DNA of 34,604 bases from Clostridiales bacterium (GCA_022763735.1 JALEQY010000071.1:1-34604), one strand, 5' to 3'. Counted from the first letter of the stretch, positions 7,170 to 16,428 are shown. Notes: generated from the sequence alone by a model not told the origin. Translations and numbers: made by a program.

Positions 7170-9542
7170 TTATTTCAGTGTTATTACAGTGACTCCGTCA
7201 CCGCCTTCGTTGAAGCTGCCGCTTCTGAAGCTTTTAACGTTTTTATTGCGTTTAAGCATATCGTGAATGCCTTTTCTGAGGATACCCTCACCACGTCCGT
7301 GGATCACAGTCACTTCACTGAGACCTGATATGAATACGTCATCGATATACTTCTCAACATCCATTACCGCATCTTCAAGATTCTTTCCTCTGACATCAAT
7401 TGATGTGGATACAGTCTGAGCCTTTCGCTTATACAGGCTTCCGTACCCTGATGCTTTTTTTGGTTTTTTCTTCTTAAGACCGGGGTCAAGCAGCATGATA
7501 TCAGTCACTCTGACACCGATTTTCATTACTCCCACCTGCACCTGAAGCATGCCTTTGTCATCCGGAAGCGATATAATTTCACCATTCTGCCCCAGCGAAA
7601 GGATCTTCACCCTATCTCCAACTGCGAGCTGATCCGGATCCACCGGATTATCATTCACTTCACGCTTTATTGAGTTCCGGTTCTTCTTTTCCACCTCCCG
7701 AAGCCTTCGCCTGTTGCTGTCAAATCTCCGGTTCCGTTCCCCCATGCTTTCAAGTTTTGCCAGTTCTTTCAGTTCTTCTCTGACTTCGTCTGAAACCTCT
7801 CTGGCTTCTCTGATTATTTCACGAGCTTCCTCCCTGGCCTTTTCAAGTTCTTTTTCTTTCTTCTCTTCAAATTTATCTATCTTCTTCTGAAGCTCTTCCT
7901 TCTGTCGCTTCATTTCGATATTGATCAGTATCGCTTCGTCACGTTCTTCTTCAGCCTTTTTCCTGTCTTCCTCCATTGCTGTCACAATGTCCTCGAAGGC
8001 TATATCTCCGGCTTCCAGCAGCCCGCGTGCTCTTTGGGTGATACTGTCTGATATCCCCAGCTTATGGGCAATCTCAAAAGCGTTTGATTTACCTGGAAGT
8101 CCTGTCATCAGCCTGTATGTCGGACTTAAAGTCTCCACATCGAATTCCATGGAGGCATTCTCCACGCCGTCCGTTGATATTGCATATTTCTTAAGCTCTG
8201 TATAATGAGTGGTTGATATTGATAATGCTCCGGAAGCAGCCACATTCTCAAGGATAGCGATGGCAAGAGCTGCACCTTCTGTCGGATCTGTTCCTGCTCC
8301 GAGTTCATCAAACAGCACCAGACTTCCTGGGCCTGCTTCTTTAACGATATCCACTATATTCACCATATGAGACGAAAAGGTCGAAAGGCTCTGTTCTATG
8401 CTCTGTTCATCTCCGATATCCGCAAATACATTGTTGAACACCGGTATCCTGCTGCCTGGTGCTGCAGGAATGTGAAGTCCTGTCTGAGCCATCAGTGGGA
8501 GCAGCCCCGCCGTCTTTAATGTCACTGTTTTGCCACCCGTATTCGGTCCTGTAATCACAAGAGTTCTGTAATGTTCACCGATAGAGATGCTGATAGGAAC
8601 TACTTTTTTCTTATCTATCAGAGGATGGCATGCTGATTTCAGATCCATTATTCCATCTTCACTGACTTCAGGCTCTTCTCCATCCATTGCTATCGAAAGC
8701 CTGCCTTTGGCCATGAAAAGATCCAGCTGAAGCAGCAGATTCTGATTATTCATAAGGTCGTGATAATGCTCCGAAACTCCTCCGGAAAGATCTGCCAAGA
8801 TCCTGTTGATCTCCGCTTTTTCATCAAGCTCAAGCTGTCTCAGTTCGTTGTTGAGATTCACTATTGCCTGAGGTTCTACAAACAGCGTTGCACCTGTACC
8901 GCTCTGATCATGCACTATTCCGGGCACACTGCTTCTGTGCTCCTGCTTTACAGGAATCACATATCTGCCGTTTCTTATCGTAACTATGGCATCCTGCAGA
9001 ACAGTCTTGTTTCCTGCTGAGTTCAATATATGATTCAGCTTCGATTTAAGAGCTTCATTCTGTCTTATTATTGCACGTCTGATGCTTCTTAGCTCAGGAC
9101 TCGCATTATCTGCCATCTCATCCTCAGATAAGATGCATCTGTCTATTTCATCAGCCAGCTTCTTCGGTACAACAATGAGTTCTGCTATCGAACAGATCAG
9201 CGGCAGATCCGGGATGTCTCCCCTGAGAAAAGCTACCGTCCTTTCAGCCGTCTTCATATTGTACAGCACTTTCAGAAGCTGTGCCATTGTCAGCGTGCCT
9301 CCTTTTCGGGCAAAGGATACACTTTCCGCAATATCATAAAAACCACCGACAGGTAAAGGCCCCTTATAATTAATGAGTCTCACCGCTTCTGTGGTTTCAG
9401 CTAAACTTTCCCTTATTTCAGACACACCATGAAAAGGCTTCAGCTCTGAAATGACTTTTCGCGTCATTTCAGAGCCGGCCTGTTCTTCAAGCATTCCTAT
9501 AATTTTATTGTATTCCAGAACGTTTAAAGTTTTTTCTTTCAT
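7170..9542 (-). CDS. mutS2: endonuclease MutS2
   Basis: DNA/ribosome-acting ATPase of the MutS2 family. It suppresses homologous recombination in some bacteria, and in Bacillus subtilis it acts on collided ribosomes. The 790-residue protein has a core/lever region. Walker A is at about 332-339 (GPNTGGKT) and Walker B in LVLFDELGAGTDPTEG. There is a long charged coiled coil (about 510-610), a KOW-like segment (VGDRVKILSLGQNGEI), and a C-terminal Smr nuclease domain (about 715-790) with VIHGRGEGILRKGI. As in the family, the mismatch-recognition domain of MutS is absent. The ribosome binding site is weak (GGAT). It begins 6 bases after zapA, so coupling to zapA translation is likely. Confidence 0.96.
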   Translation of the reverse strand: MKEKTLNVLEYNKIIGMLEEQAGSEMTRKVISELKPFHGVSEIRESLAETTEAVRLINYKGPLPVGGFYDIAESVSFARKGGTLTMAQLLKVLYNMKTAERTVAFLRGDIPDLPLICSIAELIVVPKKLADEIDRCILSEDEMADNASPELRSIRRAIIRQNEALKSKLNHILNSAGNKTVLQDAIVTIRNGRYVIPVKQEHRSSVPGIVHDQSGTGATLFVEPQAIVNLNNELRQLELDEKAEINRILADLSGGVSEHYHDLMNNQNLLLQLDLFMAKGRLSIAMDGEEPEVSEDGIMDLKSACHPLIDKKKVVPISISIGEHYRTLVITGPNTGGKTVTLKTAGLLPLMAQTGLHIPAAPGSRIPVFNNVFADIGDEQSIEQSLSTFSSHMVNIVDIVKEAGPGSLVLFDELGAGTDPTEGAALAIAILENVAASGALSISTTHYTELKKYAISTDGVENASMEFDVETLSPTYRLMTGLPGKSNAFEIAHKLGISDSITQRARGLLEAGDIAFEDIVTAMEEDRKKAEEERDEAILINIEMKRQKEELQKKIDKFEEKKEKELEKAREEAREIIREAREVSDEVREELKELAKLESMGERNRRFDSNRRRLREVEKKNRNSIKREVNDNPVDPDQLAVGDRVKILSLGQNGEIISLPDDKGMLQVQVGVMKIGVRVTDIMLLDPGLKKKKPKKASGYGSLYKRKAQTVSTSIDVRGKNLEDAVMDVEKYIDDVFISGLSEVTVIHGRGEGILRKGIHDMLKRNKNVKSFRSGSFNEGGDGVTVITLK

Positions 9543-9548
9543 GTGAAA

Positions 9549-10112
9549 TTATCCGTTATTATTTTTGTATTTCTCTAATTCCTTCTTCAGCTGAAGGTTT
9601 TCCATCTGGAGATCAAAGAAGCTGTTTTCAAGTTCCCTGCACTTGTTTTCTATATCCTGAACAACTTCCTCCATACTATCTTTAGCCTGGGTTTTCGCTA
9701 TATCTGCAGCTTCTTTGAGTTTCTGAATCTCACCGTCTTTCTGTCTCAGCTGATTCATCAGCTCATCCTTCTGAAGTACTATCGCCTGGGTTTCTTCTTT
9801 ATATTCCATATAGTTTTTCTTTGATTCATCCCAGAGCTGTACATAATGCTGTGCATCCTTTTCCAGCTGGAAGTTCATTCTTTTCAGCTCTTCCATTTCT
9901 TCCATAAGCTGAAAATACTCACTTGTGATATTAACGGCCGAAAGTACAGCAATATTTGAAGGAGCCGAACCCGATGCTTTTGTCATTTCAGCGATTTCGT
10001 GCATTTTAGTATCAACATGTGCAGCGACCTGAATAATTTCTTCTCTGGATTTTTCTCCCGCAATAACATATTCCTGGCCGTAAATCTTTACTTTTACTCT
10101 GTTGTTCTCCAT
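9549..10112 (-). CDS. zapA: ZapA-like cell division protein with long coiled coil
   Basis: ZapA dimers bind FtsZ filaments and bundle them at the Z ring. The ZapA core is at residues 1-90: MENNRVKVKIYGQEYVIAG, then AHVDTKMHEIAE and NIAVLSAVNITSEYFQL. The start is the ATG at 10112 because AGGAG then lies 7 bases upstream; an ATG at 10118 would sit only one base from it. The product is 187 residues, about twice the usual ZapA length. Residues 90-185 form a nearly continuous predicted coiled coil rich in Glu, Lys and Leu. The Shine-Dalgarno sequence overlaps the pheT stop (TAGGAG), and mutS2 follows directly. Confidence 0.85.
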   Translation of the reverse strand: MENNRVKVKIYGQEYVIAGEKSREEIIQVAAHVDTKMHEIAEMTKASGSAPSNIAVLSAVNITSEYFQLMEEMEELKRMNFQLEKDAQHYVQLWDESKKNYMEYKEETQAIVLQKDELMNQLRQKDGEIQKLKEAADIAKTQAKDSMEEVVQDIENKCRELENSFFDLQMENLQLKKELEKYKNNNG

Positions 10113-10122
10113 ATGCATTCTC

Positions 10123-12597
10123 CTACATTTCTCTCAATACGGCATTAAGCTGTTCCTTCAGAGCCTCAAGCACTTTATTGTGAACACCTGCAACATCTTC
10201 ATCTGTAAGGGTCCTGTCTCTGTCTCTGTATGTCAATGCAAAAGCTACGCTCTTTTTACCTTCTTCAACCTGCTTTCCTCTGTACACGTCAAAAAGTTTA
10301 ACACTCTCAAGGATATCCCCGCCGTTTTCTGTGATAACACGTTCAATCCTGCCGACCTCCATATCTTCATCTACCAGAAGCGCGATGTCTCTTGATGTCG
10401 AAGGATATTTCGGAAGCGGCATATATACAGTATCTGTGCTAGCATACCTGACTATAGTGTCAAACATGATCTCGCAGCAGTATATTCTGACACCATCCAT
10501 TCCATAATTCTCAGCAACATCAGGATGAATCTCTCCCATAATTCCTATTTCATCAAGTTCATCACCGAAAACTGTCATTCCTGCATCAGGCTTGACTGCA
10601 ATTCTTGCACATCTTCCAGGATGATACACACCGTATTCTGATTCTGCTATGAACTGGACATCTCTGATTCCCATTACATTCAGGAGTTCTTCCACCACTC
10701 CTTTAAGGCTGAAGAAGTCAATGCCTTTGCCATACATACCTATGCAGAGTGAATACTGTTCATCCGGCAAATGATCCTCTCCGAGAAGATTTGCTGTGAA
10801 AGTGTTGCCGATTTCAAATGCCTTGACGGTTTCAATATTTCTCGAATAGTTTCTTGCCAGCACTTCCATCATGTTTGGAGTAAGTATCGTTCTCATTACT
10901 GAGTTTTCCTCACCGAGAGGATTGATCAGCTTTACGAAGCCTCTTTCCCATGAATCTTCTTCTATCCTCAGATTATCTACACCTTTAGGGCTTACAAATG
11001 AATAAGTCTGTATTTCATTCAGGCCCATGCTGCAAAGCGCTTCTCTGCTCCTGTCTCTAAGGAATCTCTCATATGAAAGACCTGCTTCATTATTTCCTTT
11101 AGGAAGCGTTACCGGCAGTCTGTCATATCCGTAAATTCTGGCAACTTCTTCTATATAATCCTCTTCTTCAAGAAGGTCCTGTCTGATAGTAGGCGGTGTT
11201 ACTGTAATTATATTTCCTTCACCTGCAGTCTTTATCTCAAGACTTTCGAAAATATCAGCCATTGTTTCACGATCAAGCTCTATACCAAGAACGTGATTTA
11301 CTCTGTCAACTCTGACATCTATAGTTTTAGCAGTTTCAGGAGCCGGATATACATCCACACTTCCTCTGCATACCCGGCCTGCACCTGTAAGTTCAATAAG
11401 CCTGCATACTCTGTCAGCGGCTGCTTCGCAGAGATTAGGATCTATTCCCTTCTCGAATCTTGAGGATGCTTCTGTTCTCAGTCCGAGTTTCTTGGATGTC
11501 ATTCTGACATTGTCGCCGTTAAAATTAGCTGATTCAACGATAATAGTGGTAGTGTCATCTTCTATTTCTGAGTTCAGCCCACCCATAACTCCTGCGATGG
11601 CAATTCCTCTTTCTGCATCTTTTATCAGAAGCATATCTTCTGATAATGTTCTCTCGTTATTATCAAGGGTTACAAACTTTTCCCCTTCGGAGGCATTTTC
11701 AACAATTATCCTGCCGCCGTGCACCTGATTTATATCAAATGCATGAATCGGCTGTCCATATTCAAGCATAACAAAATTTGTTATATCAACAATATTATTG
11801 ATAGGTCTCATGCCTGCATACATGAGTCTTTTCTGAAGCCACCACGGAGACTGCTTCACTTTTACATCTGTTACTACTCTTGCTACATATCTCTTGCAGT
11901 TTTCAGGATTCTTTATTTCTACTGAAACGAAATCTTTCGTTTCTTTTTCCTGATTCGCCTCTTCCAGCCTGATATCCGGATATTCAAAAGATTTCCCGAA
12001 TGTCGCAGATGCTTCCCTTGCCATTCCTACCATAGCAAGACAGTCAGGTCTGTTCGGAGTAATTTCGAAATCCACAACAGCCTGCTTCAGACCGAGAGCC
12101 TCGGCAAAATCCATACCCGGTTCATATTCTTCTTCAAGAATCCATATGCCGTCCTTATGTGCCACCGGCACTACTTTGTCTTCAAATCCCAGCTCTTCTG
12201 CTGAACAGAGCATGCCGAATGATTCAACACCTCTAAGCTTGCCTTTTGTAATCCTGGTTCCGCCTTCCTCTTTAGCTTTGCCATGAAGAGGTCCCGGAAT
12301 CCTGCTTTTATGGAGTGCTACAGGAACATAAGCCCCTTCAAATACATTGGGAGCACCTGTTACAATCTGCAGCAGCTCTTCTTTACCCACATCCAGCTGA
12401 CATACAACAAGCTTGTCTGCGTCAGGGTGTTTTTCTATCTTCTCGATCTTTCCTACTACAACGTTTTCCATTTCTTCACAGAAATGTTCGCAAGTTTCGA
12501 GATTTGAGCCTGACATTATCATACGGTCACAGAATTCTTCCGTATCTATGTCTTTTAAATCTATATAATCATTGAGCCATTCAATTGGAACTAACAT
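10123..12597 (-). CDS. pheT: phenylalanine--tRNA ligase beta subunit
   Basis: Forms the alpha2-beta2 PheRS with PheS and binds and edits charged tRNA-Phe. The 824-residue protein has the N-terminal EMAP-II-like tRNA-binding domain (about 40-155, VVVGKIEKIEKHPDADKL). B3/B4 editing and B1/B5 domains follow (EITPNRPDCLAMVGMAREA; MTSKKLGLRTEASSRFEKG), and the C-terminal ferredoxin-like anticodon-binding domain (about 730-824, LPKYPSTSRDIALLVDED). Length is normal. GGAGG is 8 bases before the ATG. pheS ends 12 bases upstream. No T-box leader is seen before pheS or pheT. Confidence 0.97.
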   Translation of the reverse strand: MLVPIEWLNDYIDLKDIDTEEFCDRMIMSGSNLETCEHFCEEMENVVVGKIEKIEKHPDADKLVVCQLDVGKEELLQIVTGAPNVFEGAYVPVALHKSRIPGPLHGKAKEEGGTRITKGKLRGVESFGMLCSAEELGFEDKVVPVAHKDGIWILEEEYEPGMDFAEALGLKQAVVDFEITPNRPDCLAMVGMAREASATFGKSFEYPDIRLEEANQEKETKDFVSVEIKNPENCKRYVARVVTDVKVKQSPWWLQKRLMYAGMRPINNIVDITNFVMLEYGQPIHAFDINQVHGGRIIVENASEGEKFVTLDNNERTLSEDMLLIKDAERGIAIAGVMGGLNSEIEDDTTTIIVESANFNGDNVRMTSKKLGLRTEASSRFEKGIDPNLCEAAADRVCRLIELTGAGRVCRGSVDVYPAPETAKTIDVRVDRVNHVLGIELDRETMADIFESLEIKTAGEGNIITVTPPTIRQDLLEEEDYIEEVARIYGYDRLPVTLPKGNNEAGLSYERFLRDRSREALCSMGLNEIQTYSFVSPKGVDNLRIEEDSWERGFVKLINPLGEENSVMRTILTPNMMEVLARNYSRNIETVKAFEIGNTFTANLLGEDHLPDEQYSLCIGMYGKGIDFFSLKGVVEELLNVMGIRDVQFIAESEYGVYHPGRCARIAVKPDAGMTVFGDELDEIGIMGEIHPDVAENYGMDGVRIYCCEIMFDTIVRYASTDTVYMPLPKYPSTSRDIALLVDEDMEVGRIERVITENGGDILESVKLFDVYRGKQVEEGKKSVAFALTYRDRDRTLTDEDVAGVHNKVLEALKEQLNAVLREM

Positions 12598-12609
12598 CTA
12601 TTCAACCTC

Positions 12610-13632
12610 CTATTTGAACTGGTTTATGAAACGCATATCGTTCTCATAAAACAATCTGATATCTTCAACGCCGTATTTAAGCATCGCAACTCTTTCCACG
12701 CCCATACCGAAAGCAAATCCTGTGTATTTTTCAGTGTCGATATTGCCGACCTTGAGCACATTCGGGTGTACCATTCCGCAGCCGAGAATTTCAATCCAGC
12801 CGCTTCCTTTACATACCTTGCAGCCCTTGCCGCCGCATTTGAAGCATGATACATCCATTTCAGCACTTGGTTCAGTAAACGGGAAATGATGAGGTCTGAA
12901 TTTGGTTTTTGTGCTTGTTCCGAAAAGCTGCTTGGCAAAGCTGTCCAGTGTTCCCTTGAGATCAGCCATGGTTATTCCTTCATCAACCACCAGCCCTTCT
13001 ATCTGATGGAACATCGGCGAATGAGTTGCATCGGGAGTATCACATCTGAAGCATCTGCCCGGTGCAATAACCTTGATTGGAGGCTTCTCTTTAAGCAGAG
13101 TTCTTACCTGCACAGTAGATGTCTGAGTCCTCAGCAGAATATCATCTGTTATATAAAATGTATCTGTCATATCCCTTGCAGGATGATTAGGTCCTGCATT
13201 CAGACCGTCAAAGTTGTTGAATACCGTTTCAACTTCAGGGCCTTCTGTAATCGCAAATCCCATGTTCATGAACACTCTTGAAATTTCCTCAATTGTAATT
13301 GTCAGAGGATGTTTCACCCCAAGTATTATATCTTTACCCGGTTCTGTAACATCGATTTTTTCCAGTTTGAACTGCGCTTCCTTGGCAGCTTTTTTAAGTT
13401 CATTAAATTTAGATTCTAGCAGCTGTTCTATTTCTGCCCTTACTTTATTGGCAATCTGGCCTGTTGTTTTTCTTTCTTCAGGTGACAGTTTACCCATTCC
13501 TCTTAATATTTCAGTTAATTTACCTTTTTTACCCAGCACTTTAACTCTGATCTCATCAGCCTGAGCCAGAGAAGACACCTCTTTGAGCTGAGCCTTAGCT
13601 TCTTCTAAAATTTTGTTCAACTGAGCTTGCAT
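12610..13632 (-). CDS. pheS: phenylalanine--tRNA ligase alpha subunit
   Basis: Catalytic subunit of PheRS (class II). The 340-residue protein has an N-terminal coiled coil (about 1-90) and a class II core with the motif 2 region TPDATHSPMFHQIEGLVVDEG and FRPHHFPFTEPSAEMDVSC. A CFKCGGKGCKVCKGSGW segment (about 256-272) has four cysteines in zinc-site-like spacing, common in Clostridia. The C-terminal FGMGVERVAMLKYGVEDIRLF is motif 3. GAGGT precedes the ATG by 7 bases. It follows the methyltransferase gene by 12 bases and leads into pheT, so transcription of PheRS probably starts upstream of the methyltransferase. Confidence 0.97.
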   Translation of the reverse strand: MQAQLNKILEEAKAQLKEVSSLAQADEIRVKVLGKKGKLTEILRGMGKLSPEERKTTGQIANKVRAEIEQLLESKFNELKKAAKEAQFKLEKIDVTEPGKDIILGVKHPLTITIEEISRVFMNMGFAITEGPEVETVFNNFDGLNAGPNHPARDMTDTFYITDDILLRTQTSTVQVRTLLKEKPPIKVIAPGRCFRCDTPDATHSPMFHQIEGLVVDEGITMADLKGTLDSFAKQLFGTSTKTKFRPHHFPFTEPSAEMDVSCFKCGGKGCKVCKGSGWIEILGCGMVHPNVLKVGNIDTEKYTGFAFGMGVERVAMLKYGVEDIRLFYENDMRFINQFK

Positions 13633-13644
13633 TACTTTTACCTC

Positions 13645-14424
13645 TCATCTATTTATCTTTTGTGACTGATACATTAATATTCCGGCTGCCACTGCCGCAT
13701 TCAGAGATTCAATGGATCCTTCCATCGGAATCCTGACTTTTATATCCGAAGACTCCATAAAGACTTCGCTAACACCCTGACCCTCGTTACCGATCACCAG
13801 AGCGATATTTTCAGTTAAGTCTGTCTGATAATAATATATATCAGTATCCAGCGCTGCTGTAACTATCCGTTTATTCATCTTTCTCAGCATATTCACTGCT
13901 TCCATGCTGTCATCCACCTGCAGTACCGGCATCCTGAAAAGCGAACCTGCAGCTGCTCTCACAACTTTCGGAGAATATATATCTCCGCTTCCGGCTGTCA
14001 CAATAATCCCTCTATATCCGGCTGCTTCCGCAGTTCTGACTATTGTTCCTATATTTCCGGGATCCTGCAGTCTGTCAAGAACAACGATATTACTGCCTTT
14101 CATCCCTGCTTTTTCTGAAAACGTTTCATAATCATAACACAGTTTCTCCGCAATGGCTATCACTCCCTGAGAAGTCCCTGTATCCGAAAGCCTTTCAAAA
14201 AGCTTCCTGTCAAGTCTTACAGTTATTTCATCAGGATAATCCTGTCTGCTGCCGACATCGTCACATAGAAGAATGTTTCTGACATATATACCTGTATCAA
14301 GAGCATCAAGAAGTGGTTTGACGCCTTCCAGAAGATACATTCCATATTCGTCTCGATACTTTTTTTTCGTAAGTTTCAATGCGGTTTTATAAAGTTGATT
14401 GTCCTTTGACGTGATGATTTTCAT
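13645..14424 (-). CDS. TrmH/SpoU-family RNA 2'-O-ribose methyltransferase
   Basis: SAM-dependent methyltransferase with the trefoil-knot (SPOUT) fold that methylates a ribose 2'-OH in rRNA or tRNA. The 259-residue protein has an N-terminal substrate-binding domain (about 1-95, KKKYRDEYGMYLLEGVKPL). The three SPOUT motifs are visible: LDRLQDPGNIGTIVRTAEA, IALVIGNEGQGVSE and VRIPMEGSIESLNAAVAAG. It resembles RlmB/TsnR/YsgA-type enzymes, but the exact target nucleotide cannot be told. The gene begins 28 bases after the ftsZ terminator hairpin and no Shine-Dalgarno sequence precedes the ATG. The start fits family N-termini, so the absence of a ribosome binding site seems real. It heads the pheS-pheT group, a frequent arrangement in Bacillota. 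Confidence 0.92.
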   Translation of the reverse strand: MKIITSKDNQLYKTALKLTKKKYRDEYGMYLLEGVKPLLDALDTGIYVRNILLCDDVGSRQDYPDEITVRLDRKLFERLSDTGTSQGVIAIAEKLCYDYETFSEKAGMKGSNIVVLDRLQDPGNIGTIVRTAEAAGYRGIIVTAGSGDIYSPKVVRAAAGSLFRMPVLQVDDSMEAVNMLRKMNKRIVTAALDTDIYYYQTDLTENIALVIGNEGQGVSEVFMESSDIKVRIPMEGSIESLNAAVAAGILMYQSQKINR

Positions 14425-14440
14425 ATCGATATATTAACCG

Positions 14441-14482
14441 TAAAATCAGAACAATAGCCGGTTCTAAACAAACCGGCTATTG
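14441..14482 (-). terminator. terminator after ftsZ
   Basis: On the minus strand a 12-bp perfect stem (CAATAGCCGGTT / AACCGGCTATTG, 14482-14471 and 14463-14452) with a 7-base loop is followed by TTCTGATTTTA. The T-run is interrupted, so termination may be partial. It separates ftsZ from the methyltransferase-pheST group. Confidence 0.75.
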
Positions 14483-14502
14483 GAATAATCTTTTCCTTTC
14501 TG

Positions 14503-15615
14503 TTATCTCTGCAGGAAAGTAGGAATGTCAATACGAGCCGTTCCCTTGAAAGGATCGTCTTTCTCAGCCGCTGAAGTTTGCTGTGCATCTTCTCTCGCTT
14601 CTGTTCCGCTGTCGATTGTATGTCCGTTCGGGATTACAGAATTATTAAGGAGATCAACATTACTCTTCTCAAATCCAGCAGCAATTACTGTTACTGCTAT
14701 CTCATCCTGTAAGTCTTCCTTGATGGATGCACCCATGATGATTATTGCATTATCATCCGCCTCTTCATCAATTCTGCTCGCAACTTTATCAACATCAAAC
14801 ATCGTGAGATCCCGTCCTCCGGTAATGTTGATGAGTACTGCTCTGGCTCCTGAAATCTTCGTTTCAAGAAGCGGACTGTTAATTGCTCCGCTGACAGCAT
14901 CTTCAAGTCTGCTGTCACCCTTGCCTCTGCCGACACCCATATGTACAATTCCTCTGTCCTTCATGATGGTCGTAACATCTGCGAAATCAAGGTTGATAAG
15001 CGCATCATCAACTATAATATCGGAGATACCCTGTACTCCCTGTTTAAGAACTTCATCTGCCAGTTCGAATGCTTCCAGTAGAGAAGTCTGCTCCTGAACA
15101 GTCTCAAGCAGCTTGTCATTCGGAACCACAACAAGAGAGTCAACATATTTCTTAAGGAATTTTATACCAAGCTCTGCATGCTCTGCTCTTTTTCTTCCTT
15201 CAAACCTGAACGGCTTGGTTACAACACCAACAGTGAGTACACCCATATCCTTCGCTATCTTTGCAATAATAGGAGCTGCTCCGGTTCCTGTACCACCGCC
15301 CATTCCGCATGTTACGAAAATCATATCCGACCCTGCTATAAATTTCTCCAGATCTTCAAGGTTCTCTTCTGCAGACTTCTGTCCAACCTCAGGATTTCCT
15401 CCAGCGCCCAGACCCTTTGTCAGTTTCTCACCTATCTGTATTTTTGTCTCAGCCTTACTCTTTGCCAAGGCCTGCTTGTCTGTATTAACAGCGATGAAAG
15501 TTACACCTTTCATTCCTCCATCTATCATTCTGTTAACTGCGTTACATCCACCGCCGCCGACTCCGATAACCTTTATCTCCTGCAGCGTCGAGTCATTCAT
15601 CTCAAATTGTAACAT
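14503..15615 (-). CDS. ftsZ: cell division protein FtsZ
   Basis: Tubulin-like GTPase that forms the Z ring. The 370-residue protein has the nucleotide-binding [13 protein letters not shown] (about 18-30), the tubulin signature GGGTGTG at 106-112, and the T7 loop NLDFAD at 208-213. A short acidic linker (about 325-358) leads to the C-terminal conserved peptide IDIPTFLQR, which contacts membrane tethers and regulators. Since no ftsA is present, SepF is the likely tether, but it is not in the window. GGAGG lies 9 bases before the chosen ATG; a second in-frame ATG five codons on is possible. A promoter candidate lies at 15659-15687 and a terminator follows, so ftsZ can be its own transcription unit. 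Confidence 0.98.
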   Translation of the reverse strand: MLQFEMNDSTLQEIKVIGVGGGGCNAVNRMIDGGMKGVTFIAVNTDKQALAKSKAETKIQIGEKLTKGLGAGGNPEVGQKSAEENLEDLEKFIAGSDMIFVTCGMGGGTGTGAAPIIAKIAKDMGVLTVGVVTKPFRFEGRKRAEHAELGIKFLKKYVDSLVVVPNDKLLETVQEQTSLLEAFELADEVLKQGVQGISDIIVDDALINLDFADVTTIMKDRGIVHMGVGRGKGDSRLEDAVSGAINSPLLETKISGARAVLINITGGRDLTMFDVDKVASRIDEEADDNAIIIMGASIKEDLQDEIAVTVIAAGFEKSNVDLLNNSVIPNGHTIDSGTEAREDAQQTSAAEKDDPFKGTARIDIPTFLQR

Positions 15616-15658
15616 CCAGAAGTACCTCCTACTTTTTCTTAAATGTATACTTAGCTTA

Positions 15659-15687
15659 ATTATATCACATAATTTTTATGGCGTAAA
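15659..15687 (-). promoter_or_regulatory. candidate ftsZ promoter
   Basis: On the minus strand TTTACG (15687-15682), a 17-base spacer and TATAAT (15664-15659) resemble a sigma-A promoter (4 of 6 and 6 of 6). The -35 box lies in the last codons of ftsQ. Transcription would begin near 15652, giving a leader of about 37 bases with GGAGG. Extra promoters directly ahead of ftsZ are common. Confidence 0.6.
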
Positions 15688-16428
15688 GGAACAATAATTA
15701 TTGCTTCCGATGTTGATTACACCTTTTTCTATGCCTTTCTGATACAGATCATAGACTACAAGTTTAAGAGCATCATTCTCTATGTTCCTGATCACATCAT
15801 CATATTTCCCTTCACATACGAGCTTATCGTAAATATACGCTTTGACATTCTCTCCCTTTATTCTTATTTTCTTGAAATACAGATCGTTCTCCTCCATTAC
15901 TCTGACGATCTCCATGTTCCGTTTCCACGCATCGGCATCATTTACCTTGATCTTCCTGCCTGTCTCTGCCTCCTGAGCTTCAATACCCTTGATAAGTGTC
16001 ACTTTCCTGATTTTATCAGATACTTCCAGAACAGTCCCTTCATTATCTGTCACCACATATTTTTTGCCAAATGCCACCTGGGCTTTTCCTGATCTCTCCG
16101 CAACAATTATTTCAACCTCATTCGGCAGCTTCCTGTTCACATTTACATCTGCTATATACAAATTGTTTCTGATTTTTTTCTGAACAAAGAACGGATAGAC
16201 ATCAAACAGACTGTCGCCTGTATGCAATCCGGACAATTCACGTATTTCTTCATCTGATATTTCCTTATTTCCTATAACCGCTATACCTGTTATATTAAAG
16301 TAATCAATATGTGTAACATAGTAAATCCCGGCACATATCAGTATAATAAGGAAAATTCTTAAAATATATCGTTTCTTTCGCCGTTTTTTCTTTCTGACAG
16401 TTCTGACTGCCCGGTTTTCATTGACCAT
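15676..16428 (-). CDS. ftsQ: cell division protein DivIB/FtsQ
   Basis: Bitopic membrane protein of the divisome that links FtsL/FtsB-type proteins to the septal synthase. The 250-residue protein has a very basic cytoplasmic start (RTVRKKKRRKKRY), one membrane helix (about 22-40, ILRIFLIILICAGIYYV), then a POTRA domain beginning YFNITGIAVIGNKEISDEEI and the FtsQ/DivIB beta domain. The start is placed at the ATG at 16428, with GGTGGAG about 12 bases upstream. A GTG at 16446 is in frame but has no ribosome binding site. The gene overlaps the end of murA by 11 bases. Confidence 0.92.
   Translation of the reverse strand: MVNENRAVRTVRKKKRRKKRYILRIFLIILICAGIYYVTHIDYFNITGIAVIGNKEISDEEIRELSGLHTGDSLFDVYPFFVQKKIRNNLYIADVNVNRKLPNEVEIIVAERSGKAQVAFGKKYVVTDNEGTVLEVSDKIRKVTLIKGIEAQEAETGRKIKVNDADAWKRNMEIVRVMEENDLYFKKIRIKGENVKAYIYDKLVCEGKYDDVIRNIENDALKLVVYDLYQKGIEKGVINIGSNNYCSFTP

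Noticed and set aside
12886..13281. Plus-strand frame of 131 codons inside pheS
   Set aside because: It is antisense to a clear, full-length pheS and has no ribosome binding site or recognisable domain.
13633..13644. Search for a T-box leader ahead of pheS-pheT
   Set aside because: Only 12 bases separate pheS from the methyltransferase gene, too short for a T-box, and no T-box sequence is seen upstream of the methyltransferase either.
15113..15697. Plus-strand frame of 194 codons opposite ftsZ
   Set aside because: Its Pro/Ser/Thr-rich translation is the usual antisense shadow of a Gly-rich gene; ftsZ is certain.
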